Below, piece after piece: positions 10,103-19,469 of a stretch of 34,348 nt of DNA (its first letter is position 1; each line of letters starts with the position of its first letter). Position numbers and translations under genes: made by a program. The DNA comes from Bondarzewia mesenterica (Eukaryota > Basidiomycota > Agaricomycetes > Russulales > Bondarzewiaceae). The stretch is from NCBI GenBank assembly GCA_004802705.1, contig SGPL01000278.1, positions 1 through 34,348 of the forward strand, given 5' to 3'. Under the pieces are notes generated by a model. That model did not search any database and had not been told where the DNA came from. It saw only the letters and a program-made list of their open reading frames with translations.

Positions 10103-10433
10103 AGGGCACTGCTGGAGGTGGGGGTCTGTAAGTAGTCTAGGCATGAGGTGCTGGGAGAAACTGGTCTGTGTTTGTCTAAACTCTTGAGGGAGCGGGTTCG
10201 AATAGCAAGTGTTTTAAATAACGAGAGTGAAAATGAAAGCAAGATTGATTGAATAATGAGAGAAAGCAAAGATTCGAGCAAAGAGAGGAGGAGAGCCTCG
10301 TACGCTAGGTGAGGCGATGCCAGCGGACACAAGGGTGGACGCTCAGAAAGGAGCAAGGATCGAGTCTGCTGGCGGCCCATAGACCCTATTCTATGGTTGT
10401 GTTCGTACCTCGCACCACCCTAGAATAACTATC
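10103..10433 (-). repeat. downstream terminal direct repeat of the DIRS-like element
   Basis: Runs from AGGGCACTGCTGG to CCTAGAATAACTATC and matches 15642-15972 base for base except at Ns in the other copy. Outside it on the left lies the short 5' region of the Ulp1-like gene. The TATA-like TTATTTAAAA (minus strand, 10221-10212) and an ATG at 10144 are inside. An ATG at 10380, also inside, is in frame with the Ulp1 start at 10008 with no stop between, though it lies upstream of the TATA-like box. Confidence 0.9.
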
Positions 10434-10481
10434 TATGGCCTCGCCTGCTTCCGAGGATCTCGCAGAGATGCCGGCGCGCAG

Positions 10482-10502
10482 CTCACTGTTTTATTCAGTG
10501 AG
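10482..10502. other. perfect 7-base-pair hairpin in the element's 3' noncoding part
   Basis: CTCACTG, loop TTTTATT, CAGTGAG. It lies about 50 bases inside the 3' terminal repeat, between the recombinase stop and the repeat. Could be a 3' processing or strand-transfer signal, or chance. Confidence 0.35.
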
Positions 10503-10849
10503 TTCGTGCTACGCTGAGTTTCTCAAGGACGCAAACGAGACACAATGTATTGAGATGAGCAAATGATAACATGATGAATGGAAAGGCGCAGGGAAGAGTG
10601 AAGTAAATACATGCAGTGCGAAAGAGTGTGAGATTACGAAGAAATGTGAGCGACAATGAGCAAGGACGGGCGAAAGCCCAGGGGGATGAATAAAACCCCA
10701 GGCTTTCCAACGCGGGTCAGTGAATCCTAGAGGAATGCGAAAAGGGGGCCGGTCAGCAAGCTGCGGTACCCAAGATGGATAGGAGGGGAGGCCTCGACGC
10801 ACCGGTTGCAGCTGAGCGGACCCCAGGTTCCTAGGAGAGCGCTGAAGCC

Positions 10850-12174
10850 TCATCTGATGTGCGGCATGGCATACCTGATGAAAGCTCCGTGCAGTTCGGG
10901 GTTGGCTTGCATCCAAGGGGCCATAATCTCTGCGTGACGGCGCAAGTATAGCGTGAATGCGTCGCTTGCCCAATGTCCTTTCGACTTGATGACGTCGAAT
11001 GGGACATTGCGCAGGAGGTACTCTAACGTTCCACCGATGCGGAAGCCATGGCACTGGAGCGCGTCCTGTCCCCCTGCTCTCGCGGCCTCGTTGATCCGCT
11101 TGATGAAGTTGCTGCGTGTGAGTGGGCGCCTAGTGCCCCTGATGGTGTGAGCAAAAAGATGCTCATCGAGCCCCGGGTTGTTGACTTCTAGGTGGTTTAG
11201 CAGGGTGGATTCCGGGTCTGACTCACCGTCTTGTTTTGCCCAGAAGATATCTTCACCCTGCGGGGCTGCCTTTGTTATGGGGATGAAGATGACGGTGACA
11301 GCCACGTTGTTGCGGTCCACTTTGGAGGACACGTGGACGTGAGTGACGTGGGTGGAAGGGAGGAAGGAGGAAAGGTTGGATGTAGTTAGCTCTCCTGTTC
11401 TGGCAACCCCGTAGAATAAGGAGGTAGTGCATGCCCACACAGCGGCATCGAGTGGGAGCGAGAGGTTCAACTGCTGGCGCATGTTCACTAGGAAGTCAGT
11501 CGTGTAGGGGCTTCTCGGCTTGCGCTTGGAGCTCAGAGGAGCTAGCGCTGCTGCTGAGCGCATCAAGATCGCGGTAGAGTCTGCGTTCACTAGCCAAGAG
11601 AGGCCATGTAATAGGTGCCAGGCATGTACACCGGATAAATAGTTACTGAGGGTGCTGGCCGAATAAGAGCCTAAAAAGGTGAGGGTTAGATGAGACGAGG
11701 GCGGTGCATGCGAGAGAAAAACAATCCTCGCGAACCTGATAATGTTGCCAGGAATGCGAGTAGCAGGTCTGGATGCGCTGGCGCACACTGGTCCTCGCTG
11801 ATCCCTTTGCGGTCACAGACGATGTGAAAGACAAGCAGGCCAGAGCCGTAGGTCTCTAGGGTGCTCATCTTCCATCCGTGGCCCATGACCTCCTCGATGC
11901 GTTGTGAGTCTGCCTCAAAGAGGGGGGAGTCTGGGGCACGCGGAGTCTTTGCGGGTCGCCACAGCTTTAAGTGATCACGGGCGAGACAGAGTGGGCGCAG
12001 CAGAGAGGATGCTGGGTTTAGCCCTGAGGGGAAAGAACGTATGGTGAAGGGGAGGGAGGGTGAAGGGGTGATGGGCGTGTCAAAGCGCGTCCTTATGGCC
12101 TTAGTTGAGGCAGCTTGAGGGTGCTTCCGCCTGCTGCCGTTCGTGTTTGAAGGCATGGCGGGCAGATTTTGCAT
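10850..12174 (-). CDS. tyrosine recombinase of the DIRS-like element
   Basis: Cuts and rejoins DNA via a 3'-phosphotyrosine, inserting the circular cDNA. Exon 12174-11736, a 65-base intron 11671-11735 (branch-like CTAAC, acceptor TTTTTAG), exon 11670-10850. The N-terminal region has LARDHLKLWRPA and STLETYGSGLLVFH (SAM-like DNA-binding part), then across the splice SYSASTLSNYLSGVHAWHLL. Catalytic residues: Arg in VARTGEL, His and Arg in CHGFRIGG, His in KGHWASD, Tyr in FTLYLRRH. It ends PHIR and has no stop or frameshift, so unlike the other two ORFs it could still be functional. The start at 12174 follows the RT-RNase H stop by about 10 bases. Confidence 0.85.
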
Positions 12175-12184
12175 GCTGACGTGA

Positions 12185-14164
12185 TCATTCTGGCTTTGCA
12201 GGCATGAAGGACGGGGGACCGAGAGGATTGGGCTCGAGAGGGGATCGAGATGGGACGTCAAAATCACCGACGAGGTTCTGAAGTTCAGCAGGGATTGGTA
12301 TTGGGGGGAGAAGGAGGTGAGCGGGTCCGAATCGACCTCGCGAGGGATCGTCTGCTGGGTTTTGGGCGCTGACGACGTATTCTGAATATACAGTAGTGCT
12401 GTGGGTCTCGAGTAGTTTATGGATTCATCGAAATACGATGTTGACCTGTCGGTTTCGGCTGCGCCCATTCCACCAGCCCTTGACAACACCCTTGTTGTCT
12501 CCAGAGACTTTAAGGTGTCTGTGAAGGTTGGAATGGTTGGGTTGGGCGAGAAGGATGTGTATGACGAATTCGAAGCTGATAGCCTCTGCCCATCCAATGT
12601 CTCTATCGTCTGCCTTCCAACCAGGCTTGAGTTTCCAAGCGCGCCAACGTTCCGCGATCCAAACGCCAATCCCCACTCCTGAGCTTGCATCCGAGAAGGC
12701 TTGGGGGTTTGCGACTGCGACTGGGCCTGGGATTTGCCTGACCAGGTCCTCGCATTCTAAAATGTGGCACCACCAGATGAGTTCAGATAGCGTTGAGCGA
12801 GGGGGAGAGCGCGGCTTGAAAGGAGAGTCGTGAAAGATTGTCAGCATGGCCTCGAGGCCTGTTAGGTAAGCACACCCTGCGGGAAAAATGAGGCAGGCGT
12901 GCATCAGCTTTCCATAGAGCTTCTGCACGTCTCGCAGAGTGTGCGTTCAGGATTGATTCCAGCTTAGAATTGCTTCTAAGTATTTTATTCTCTTCCCTGG
13001 TGCGAGCACGACAGTGAGGTTTCTGATGTTCCACATGAAACCGGTGAATGGGAACTCATTAGCAAAGGGAATGTCTTTGTCCTTTTGCCAGGGAATTCCT
13101 AATGCAACTGAAAATTTGTCAATGTCCTCTAAATTGCACGAGAAAATGGCATCTTCCCCCGAACAGGGTGATGTACTGGACAGGTCTTGGATGGGAAAGA
13201 CCATGTCTTCGTCAAACTCTTCTATGCGGCCATCGGGGAGCACGTCACCCCCATACCATAACTGTCCCCCGGAGTGATGTTGGCCACCGCGCTGAGCGAT
13301 GCGCTGCTTCCATTGTTGTCGCAATGCATTGTAGGCTTCTATATGTGCTCGCGGTATCCTAAAAAAGACGTGATCGTCTACCCATTTGGAAACGGGTCCC
13401 AAACCTTTAGAGCGAAAGATGTCAATGGCCGCGTCATCGATGTGTCCGTACACTCCGGCGTTGGAGGCTACGCCGAAACAGGCGCAGGTGTCTATGGCAA
13501 AGGAATCGGCCTCGTGCAGCCGTACTACGGTCCCCGGCCACTGCGATGAGTGCAATGGCACGGTTTGATATGCTTCGGATACGTCTCTGACAGCAGCTTG
13601 TGAGCCCGGCGGGAGCCTTGCTATGGTTAATGCGATTGCGGTGAACGTTCCCCACATACATGGATAATTGTCGGAATTGATATGGGAGTTAATGGAGGAA
13701 TAACTAGGTGAAGGAATGTGGGGGTAAGAATAGTTCTGTACGAGACAAAAGGAGTTTAGTTTATGAGGCTTAGGTACGAGGGATAAAGGGGAGGACTGGA
13801 AGGGGCCAATTAAAAGCTGTAGCTCGCTTTGCGAAAAGGGGCCGAGATATCGACCGCGTGCAAACTCGTTGTAAATGATGGATGAAAAGACCTCTTGGTA
13901 TGTACAGAGAGTGGGGGAATTAAAGGGGGCGTGCATTTGGGAAATGCATGGGATGCCTATGTCGAAACCGGAAGTGAGGCCACTGTACACTGAAGGGTAT
14001 TTTGCGAGGAGGCTGGCGGCACTCAGGGCTTGCCTCCACGCCTCCGCGTGGTAAGGGGTTAAAGGATTAGCCCACCTGAGCGAGAGGGCAATGGTGCACT
14101 CCGTGAGTGGGGCTACCACATCCAGAGCATTCGTGCTTGTGGTTGTGGGTGAGGGAATGACATC
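12185..14164 (-). pseudogene. reverse transcriptase-RNase H ORF with two in-frame TGA codons
   Basis: Starts near MDVIPSP (14164), overlapping the gag end in the next frame. RT blocks: LGPFSQSELQLLIGPF, SPLSLVPKPH, AAVRDVSEAYQTVPLH (first catalytic Asp), FGVASNAGVYG and KWVDDHVFF (the DD box, Trp-Val-Asp-Asp as in DIRS-like enzymes). TGA at 12949-12947 interrupts between SWNQS and THTLRDVQKLYGKL in the same frame. RNase H follows: FSDASSGVGIGVWI, GWAEAISFEF and SGDNKGVV supply the acidic residues. A second TGA at 12427-12425 lies between QVNIVFR and IHKLLET, again in frame; the family motif SAQNPADDPSR continues to a natural stop at 12185. The two TGAs are the only breaks I see, so the copy decayed lightly. 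Confidence 0.85.
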
Positions 14165-15683
14165 CATTGGTGCGTTGCCAATCGATGCAGATTTCAAGGC
14201 CTTCGGGGTTGACGATACGGCCCCCTGGGTTATGACGGCACCGTGACGCGCCTCCGCTCCAGAGCTTTCCGGCGTTGCACTTGGAGACTTCGGTGGGGAG
14301 CTGGNGGCCCAAACAGATNGCGCAAGTGATCNGGGTGCTGGGGTTCGAGTTGGCTCGAAAACTCCNGCGCCTANNCCTCGCTTCGGGGCNGTGCGCATCC
14401 GCTGGTGCAGCCACGCCCTNGTGNGNGGAGAATTGCAAGGGGGGGGAGAGCNGGCGCCTGATGTTGCGGTCNTCGGGGGTCGCTTGCCAGCTGCNCTTCA
14501 GCTTGCTGCTGTGGCTCNAGNCNGATCTGCTTTGATCGGAGCTCCTTGTGTCTGCGAGTGCGTGGTAGGCACTGTGCGCTGTGCGGGATAGGTGTGCAGC
14601 ACGGGATGNGGTGACGGAAGGTAGGTGTGCATGCCGGTGTCCNGCGATGGTGCCNGACGTGGTAGTCAATTGGCNGAAGGGAAAGGCGNGCGGTGAAATC
14701 GCGTTGCGACAGGAATGCAATGCCGGTGCAGGGAGGGGATGAAGGAANGGTAGGTAGGGAAAAGAAAGATTGGATAAACAGTGAGCGAGCTAGTTGGTGC
14801 NAGGTAAGGGTNGAAAGACTTACATGAGTTTAGCATGTCTTGTCGAATGATCTCCNTGGCGATGCGCTGGAGGAGGTCTTCNTTGAAGATGCTGATGTTG
14901 AAACTGGTGCCTTCCTTCAGCCTTTCGTGCCAGCGCTTTCGGGTACTCGCCTGGTATCGCAAAAGGGCNGGGATCCCATACTCTTCTTCTANTAAGGGGT
15001 TGTTTTGCACGTCGTAGAAGAAGTTGGCCATGGAGNTAATTGTTTCTTTGTCCCAGCCGCACTTGTCGAGTTCTCGCATGTAGGCTATCTTGGCAATGTC
15101 GAATTGTATCCAGGTGAGGTCTGCGTCCTTGACGACCTTCTTGGAAGGGCTGTGGGCGACCGTNGGTCNGAGTTGGAGGCCTGAACNGATGCTGGTGATG
15201 GNGTAGCTTTCNTCTGATACGGATATTCCTGACGAGGCNGCGTCTCGGCAGCCTTNGGGGGTGAAGTACCACAGTTCGATGTACTCGAACGACTTGAGCT
15301 TGTGGATGGTGAAGGCGGAGGGGCGCGGTCGGACGCTGCTCTCGATGNACGCCGTTTTGCTCCATTCNGGTAAGCGCNGTTTTTTCTTGTCGGCTTCNGC
15401 CTTCTCGGCGGCAGCAACTTTCTCGGCCTCGATAGCGGCCAAAGCCTCTTCCTCCTTGCGAGCCTNTTCTTCAGNGGTGGCCNCTTCTCCGTCCTCCTGA
15501 ACCTGCAGATCCCAGGCTTCCTTCAGCCGAGTGTTGTGGGTGTTCCANGCTTGGGCGAGGCGTGCGATGACATCTTCGGGGGGATTCNCCTACGCNTGTT
15601 GCATCTATGATGAACTCCTCGTACTCCGGGTCCTGGTATGAAGGGCACTGCTGGAGGTGGGGGTCTGTAAGTAGTCTAGGCAT
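14067..15683 (-). pseudogene. gag-like ORF with zinc knuckle, frameshifted
   Basis: Structural/nucleic-acid-binding protein of the retroelement. It starts MPRLLTDPHLQQCP inside the terminal repeat and continues DPEYEEFIIDAT. A run of six Cs (minus strand, 15583-15578) then shifts the frame where five would keep it, giving EDVIARLAQAWNTH, an Ala/Glu/Lys-rich helix, KLKSFEYIELWYFTP, DLTWIQFDIAK and RKRWHERLKEGTSFNI. A donor GTAAGT near 14823 starts an intron whose acceptor I could not fix. The second exon has ITC.ICLG, CIDWQRTNGCHS and the knuckle CSGCGSPTHGVHHC (CX2CX4HX4C). This block order is the one I know for mushroom gag-like proteins paired with DIRS-type RTs. Ns are dense. The frameshift could be a sequencing error. 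Confidence 0.7.
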
Positions 15684-15972
15684 GAGGTGCTGGGAGAAAC
15701 TGGTCTGTGTTTGTCTAAACTCTTGAGGGAGCGGGTTCGAATAGCAAGNGTTTTAAATAACGAGAGTGAAAATGAAAGCAAGATTGATTGAATAATGAGA
15801 GAAAGCAAAGATTCNAGCAAAGAGAGGAGGAGAGCCTCGTACGCTAGGTGAGGCGATGCCAGCGGACACAAGGGTGGACGCTCAGAAAGGAGCNAGGATC
15901 GAGTCTGCTGGCGGCCCATAGACCCTATTCTATGGTTGTGTTCGTACCTCGCACCACCCTAGAATAACTATC
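15642..15972 (-). repeat. upstream terminal direct repeat of the DIRS-like element
   Basis: Same 331 bases as 10103-10433. It contains the gag start codon at 15683, so the repeat holds both promoter and the first 14 or so gag codons. Homology stops abruptly at 15972, followed by unrelated flanking DNA, which fixes the 5' end of the element. Confidence 0.9.
15751..15760 (-). promoter_or_regulatory. TATA-like box in the element's 5' repeat
   Basis: TTATTTAAAA on the minus strand, 68 bases before the gag ATG at 15683. The same box is at 10212-10221 in the other repeat, about 204 bases before the Ulp1 ATG. Position and composition fit a fungal core promoter; there is no direct evidence of use. 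Confidence 0.4.
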
Positions 15973-17439
15973 CGACCTTACAAATACGGCAACCGCCGGT
16001 TGAGCGATCGACGCCACAATTTAGACCGGTGAGAGACCTTGCAAGCAAGGTAAAATATCATACAGGAGCATGCAACTTCTAGCTAGGAGCGAGGACAGAG
16101 GACAGTGGAAAGCGCGGGGATTCACCCATTTGGATTATATTGAAGCCACTGGCCTTGTCCCTAGTAGCTTCCGACTGACGCTATCCTGAGGTACGAAGGC
16201 TGGCTGAGGGAGGTGTCTACAACAAGACTGCTTCCGACCGCTGAATCACTGTTTGCCTTTGTTTGCCCCACCACCGACTCGGAAAGTTGGCATCGCCTTC
16301 TGAATATTCAACTCATGCATCGCCGCAGTCTTCAGATGCATCCAACAAAGTACAGTATGTGAGTCCTAATCGATAATAATTCATGCAAGCATGCCTTAAG
16401 TTGTTGGCATCCAAATCTTGCCGAATGTATGATACAGTATTGTATGTCCATGTCGAAGATTTTGTACGTGTTTCACGCTGTTTCACGTCCTTGCAGAATC
16501 CTGCCCACTCATCGTAGACAGCTCCCGATCTGAGGTGTGTTCATCTGACGATTCCTATTCACAAGAAGACTTCCTCCTCCGACGCTCGAGCTGTGCTACC
16601 TTGGCCTGGATATGATGATCTATGATGTTGTAAGTACGGTGTTCGTGAGCTGTATCATTGTGAATCACCGCAGTTCAATCCCATCTCAGGGGCGAGCGCA
16701 GTACGATTGCGTTCAAAGGTTTTCAAATATCTGCACAGTATGAGTGGTCTTGCTTGACCGTCTCATGCACAGAGAGAAGGGACGGTTTGGGCGTGACGCA
16801 GATCCGATGCACACCCACTCATTGATGCACATAAGTTCCTCAGTCAGTGTTCACTTACCGCGCACACAAATATAGTGCAGGACAATATTTGACCGCCTCC
16901 CATTCGCACGCTTATATCTGGCAGACGAGGTGATGACCTGCACATCCGCATTCTTCCTAAGTTATCAATGTTCCGAAGGGGTTCGATCTCACCTTTGACA
17001 TGTTTTACAACTCGTCCGCAAACTCTAGCAAGTAGCAATAAGCCAACACGCCCGTCGGACCTATTGTACACAGATCAACGCCCCGTGATTTTGGTTTCTC
17101 CCTATGCGCCCCCGCTGTACCCTTTGTTCGTATACGGCGCTGATAAGTGCGGAGAAAGCTCCCAGTATGAGCAGCGCCATCCGTTTTACCTTTTCACTCT
17201 TGCCCAATCAGTCCGAATTTGACGGGTTTGTGTTTTCGTCTCCTCTTTTGTCCATGTCGTCGAGTCACGGCAGATCATGCGGGTATACTGTCATTCGCGC
17301 GGACCAAGACGTGTTTTTAGGGATCATCATCGCTCCAACCAAGTGACGTGGCGACGGACGCCCAGTAGCGTAATAATACAAACGCACTTACCTCTGGACA
17401 GTCACCCCATGCGATGTTGTACGCGTTTACGATGGGTAG
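15973..17439. other. no gene seen
   Basis: Flank of the retroelement. Several open frames exist on both strands but none shows family motifs, coherent splice structure or codon regularity. A small palindrome (CCTTGC-AA-GCAAGG, 16037-16050) is the only structure noted. Confidence 0.4.
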
Positions 17440-17928
17440 ACGAGAGCAAGAGTAAGGAGGGAGGGAAGAACGAGGCGATAGCTCGACAAGAAGCCATTGA
17501 GACGACAGCAACAGCAACGGACAAGAAATGGGCAGAAAAGCAAAAACAAAATGGCGCAACAGGTCTCCGAGAGGGAGCTGAGGAAAGGTATTCAGTCCAT
17601 TCTCCAGAGGAGATTTGCGACAGTCAAAGAGCGTCTCAAGTCATCTCCGATGCAAGGGCGTGCGCTATCGCCGCCGCCGCCGATCAACGGATTCCGCGGT
17701 TTGCGCAACAACGCACGAGGCACGTACCTTAAGGACATCATCCTAGTGGCGACCATCAGCGTCATTGCACGGTACAAAAACTCCAGCGCCGTCCCAATAT
17801 GCTGTTGCACGCAAGTACCCAGAAGATTCCGACGAGGAGGACTTGACCCCAAGGACTTCTCCATCTTCGACTGCATCGTGCTGATCGCTGATCGCCTCAT
17901 CGCAACGCCAACTTGGATTCACAGCTAG
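17440..17928 (+). pseudogene. decayed copy of the IRG-like GTPase gene
   Basis: Similar to 30300-30740 of the window: ERELRKGIQSI matches ERNLREGIQPI, ERL before the core matches QRL, FRGLRNNARG matches FRGVRNNARD, SVIARYKNSSAVPI matches TVITRYADPNSATPI, and FSIFDCIVLIADRLIAT matches LCIFDCIIVLFDNRFTAT. The P-loop GSGKSS is absent: the block before FRGLRNN is a Pro-rich replacement. The DVPG motif is lost as well, and the frame ends at 17928 just after the FDCI block. Upstream, a Lys/Gln/Glu-rich coil is split between frames. Nucleotide binding is therefore not possible; a relic or domesticated fragment. Confidence 0.75.
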
Positions 17929-18323
17929 CGGATTCGATACGATTCTCTTCAATTCTGATGCTTCGTTCTGTCTGCACATACGACGCTGGGGCTAGCCAAT
18001 CATCATGAGTGAGAGTTGTTTAAAAAATGGCGGGCCTTTGAGAATCAGGTGACTAATTGACGGTATAGCGACGCACCAAATGGTCCAACAAGCTGTTCAG
18101 ATACATGGAATACGTCCTGAGCACGATGGACATGAATCGCACCGACGACTCAAGCCTGCATGAATTGAATGAGCGAAAAGGCCATCGGAGTGGACGTGGG
18201 AAATGGAGAACAAAGTGGCGCGAGGTCGATTTTCATGGTGGGAGGTGAGTCCATCTTATTCAATTCTGAGACCACGGTCCGGGAACAATCATCGCTTTCC
18301 CTGAAAAACGAATGCGTCAGTGA

Positions 18324-18830
18324 CTATATCTTGGGATAGCCGCGAAACTCAAACCTTTGGGCAATATCGATATCGCGTGCCCATTCTGTGATCCAACTTC
18401 TCCAATCTCCTTCTCCATCCTTCCCATCCTCCATATCGATGTCATCGCAACGGCAGGGCAAGGCGTGGACGTGGGGTTTCAAGGCGGCCATGTGTGTGCC
18501 AGGTGGCACCTGGGAATATGCGTGGCAATACGAGCGATGTTTCACCCTGCGGAAACGCGAAACGTCGGTCACGGTTTAGTGGTCGGCATCGACGAGAAAG
18601 GCGCTTACACGATGGATAAATCATCAGAGCATGCAAAACCCACAATCTTGAGCAGCAAACCACGGTCGGGCGAGAGTGGCCGCAGTAGTCTTTCCCGTTG
18701 ACCAGGACATGTAGCTCACAAACCGTGGAGAGGACGCTGGAGCAGCTGCGAGATCTGTTCGACGGGCGAAGGCCATTCTGACGCATCGGCGACGTGGTGC
18801 AAAATTGGGCGCGAAACCTAGTACGTTACG
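18324..18830 (-). pseudogene. internally deleted copy of the gene at 21815-23179
   Basis: Minus strand from 18830: SEWPSP-like start and QLLQ, then LSTVCELHVLVNGKDYCGHSRP (compare STVCGLRVLVKEKDYCGHVRP at about 22900), then a piece matching the CRGETPF exon start. It then jumps to the C-terminal block PHVHALPCRCDDIDM..GDWRSWITEWARDIDIAQRFEF (compare PHIDDLSWRGDRVAT..GEWRDRIVNWAREIDMASRCGF). About 160 bases are missing in the first exon and about 700 in the middle. Function unknown. Confidence 0.75.
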
Positions 18831-19469
18831 ATAGTGTCAGCCTCGGGTTGCTCTGCATATGAGTACATTGTAAAGGGGCGCAACTAAAAACACCGTTGTA
18901 GGCTGGTTTTAAATAGTACTGGCCGACTCGTGCCAGTGGCCCGAGGGCAAGGCTCTGCAAAGCTGTCTTTCTGACTTTCGTTAACGTAAACTTAAATCAA
19001 AGTTTCCATAAAGACATGAATTGAACTGGTGCTTCCAGCTTATCTACCAAATGCAACAAATGTCACAGGAAACGAAGACGAAAAAGTAGGCGGCTCGTTA
19101 AAAAGCAAGAGTGACAAGGAAAGCGACAAAGAGAGAACGTGATGTAATTATGAAAGGTTGACACGAGCAAGACGACAGAACGGCAGAAAAGAACGGAGAA
19201 CATAGATCCATAGCTAGAACGAGATGATGTATCCTAAAAAAGTGAAGATAGAAGCAAGAACGTGTCACGACAGCAAGCGAGACCGTCGCATCGCTGTAAG
19301 TACTGTAACTGAAGAGTCTGTGTCCTCTCATGGTTCAAGCAGTTGGCTGAATGGATGTCTTCTCTCCGTGTTGTCATGTCTACGGGAACGCGTACACTGA
19401 ATAAAAGGGTATGGGTCATCAAGTGGACTATAGTCACAGGTGCGCGAGCGGGGGAAAGGCAGGCCTCAA
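18831..19469. other. no gene seen
   Basis: Spacer between the decayed copy at 18324-18830 and the stop of the gene at 19470. No coherent frames, RNA gene signatures or repeats were noticed. Confidence 0.4.

Larger units (their letters stand above)
10103..15972 (-). mobile_element. DIRS-like tyrosine-recombinase retroelement (gag, RT-RNase H, YR), inactivated
   Basis: Minus-strand order: gag-like ORF with a C-terminal zinc knuckle, RT-RNase H, tyrosine recombinase in place of a DDE integrase. That order and the recombinase define DIRS-like elements (DIRS, PAT or Ngaro groups), known in basidiomycetes. The coding part is flanked by 331-base direct repeats, identical outside three Ns. The simplest reading is that these are the element's ends. 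Canonical PAT/Ngaro elements have split repeats (A1...B1-A2-B2); I see A1/A2 but no B1/B2 pair. No target-site duplication is evident, as expected for YR elements. Gag has a one-base frameshift and RT-RNase H two in-frame TGA codons, so this copy cannot make all its proteins conventionally. Confidence 0.8.

Noticed and set aside
10198..10210. GGTTCGAAT resembling a tRNA B box inside the terminal repeat
   Set aside because: No A box, cloverleaf or anticodon arm fits around it, and it does not end in CC as a full B box should.
9901..10380. 159-codon frame starting inside the terminal repeat (MGRQQTRS)
   Set aside because: The repeat part has no protein-like features and lies upstream of the TATA-like box. 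I kept it only as a possible Ulp1 extension, not as a gene.
10081..15990. LTR retrotransposon reading of the 10.1-16.0 kb element
   Set aside because: The direct repeats look LTR-like, but their ends are not TG...CA, no target-site duplication is seen, and a tyrosine recombinase replaces protease/DDE integrase.
16037..16050. Short palindrome CCTTGC-AA-GCAAGG
   Set aside because: Too short and isolated to assign a function.
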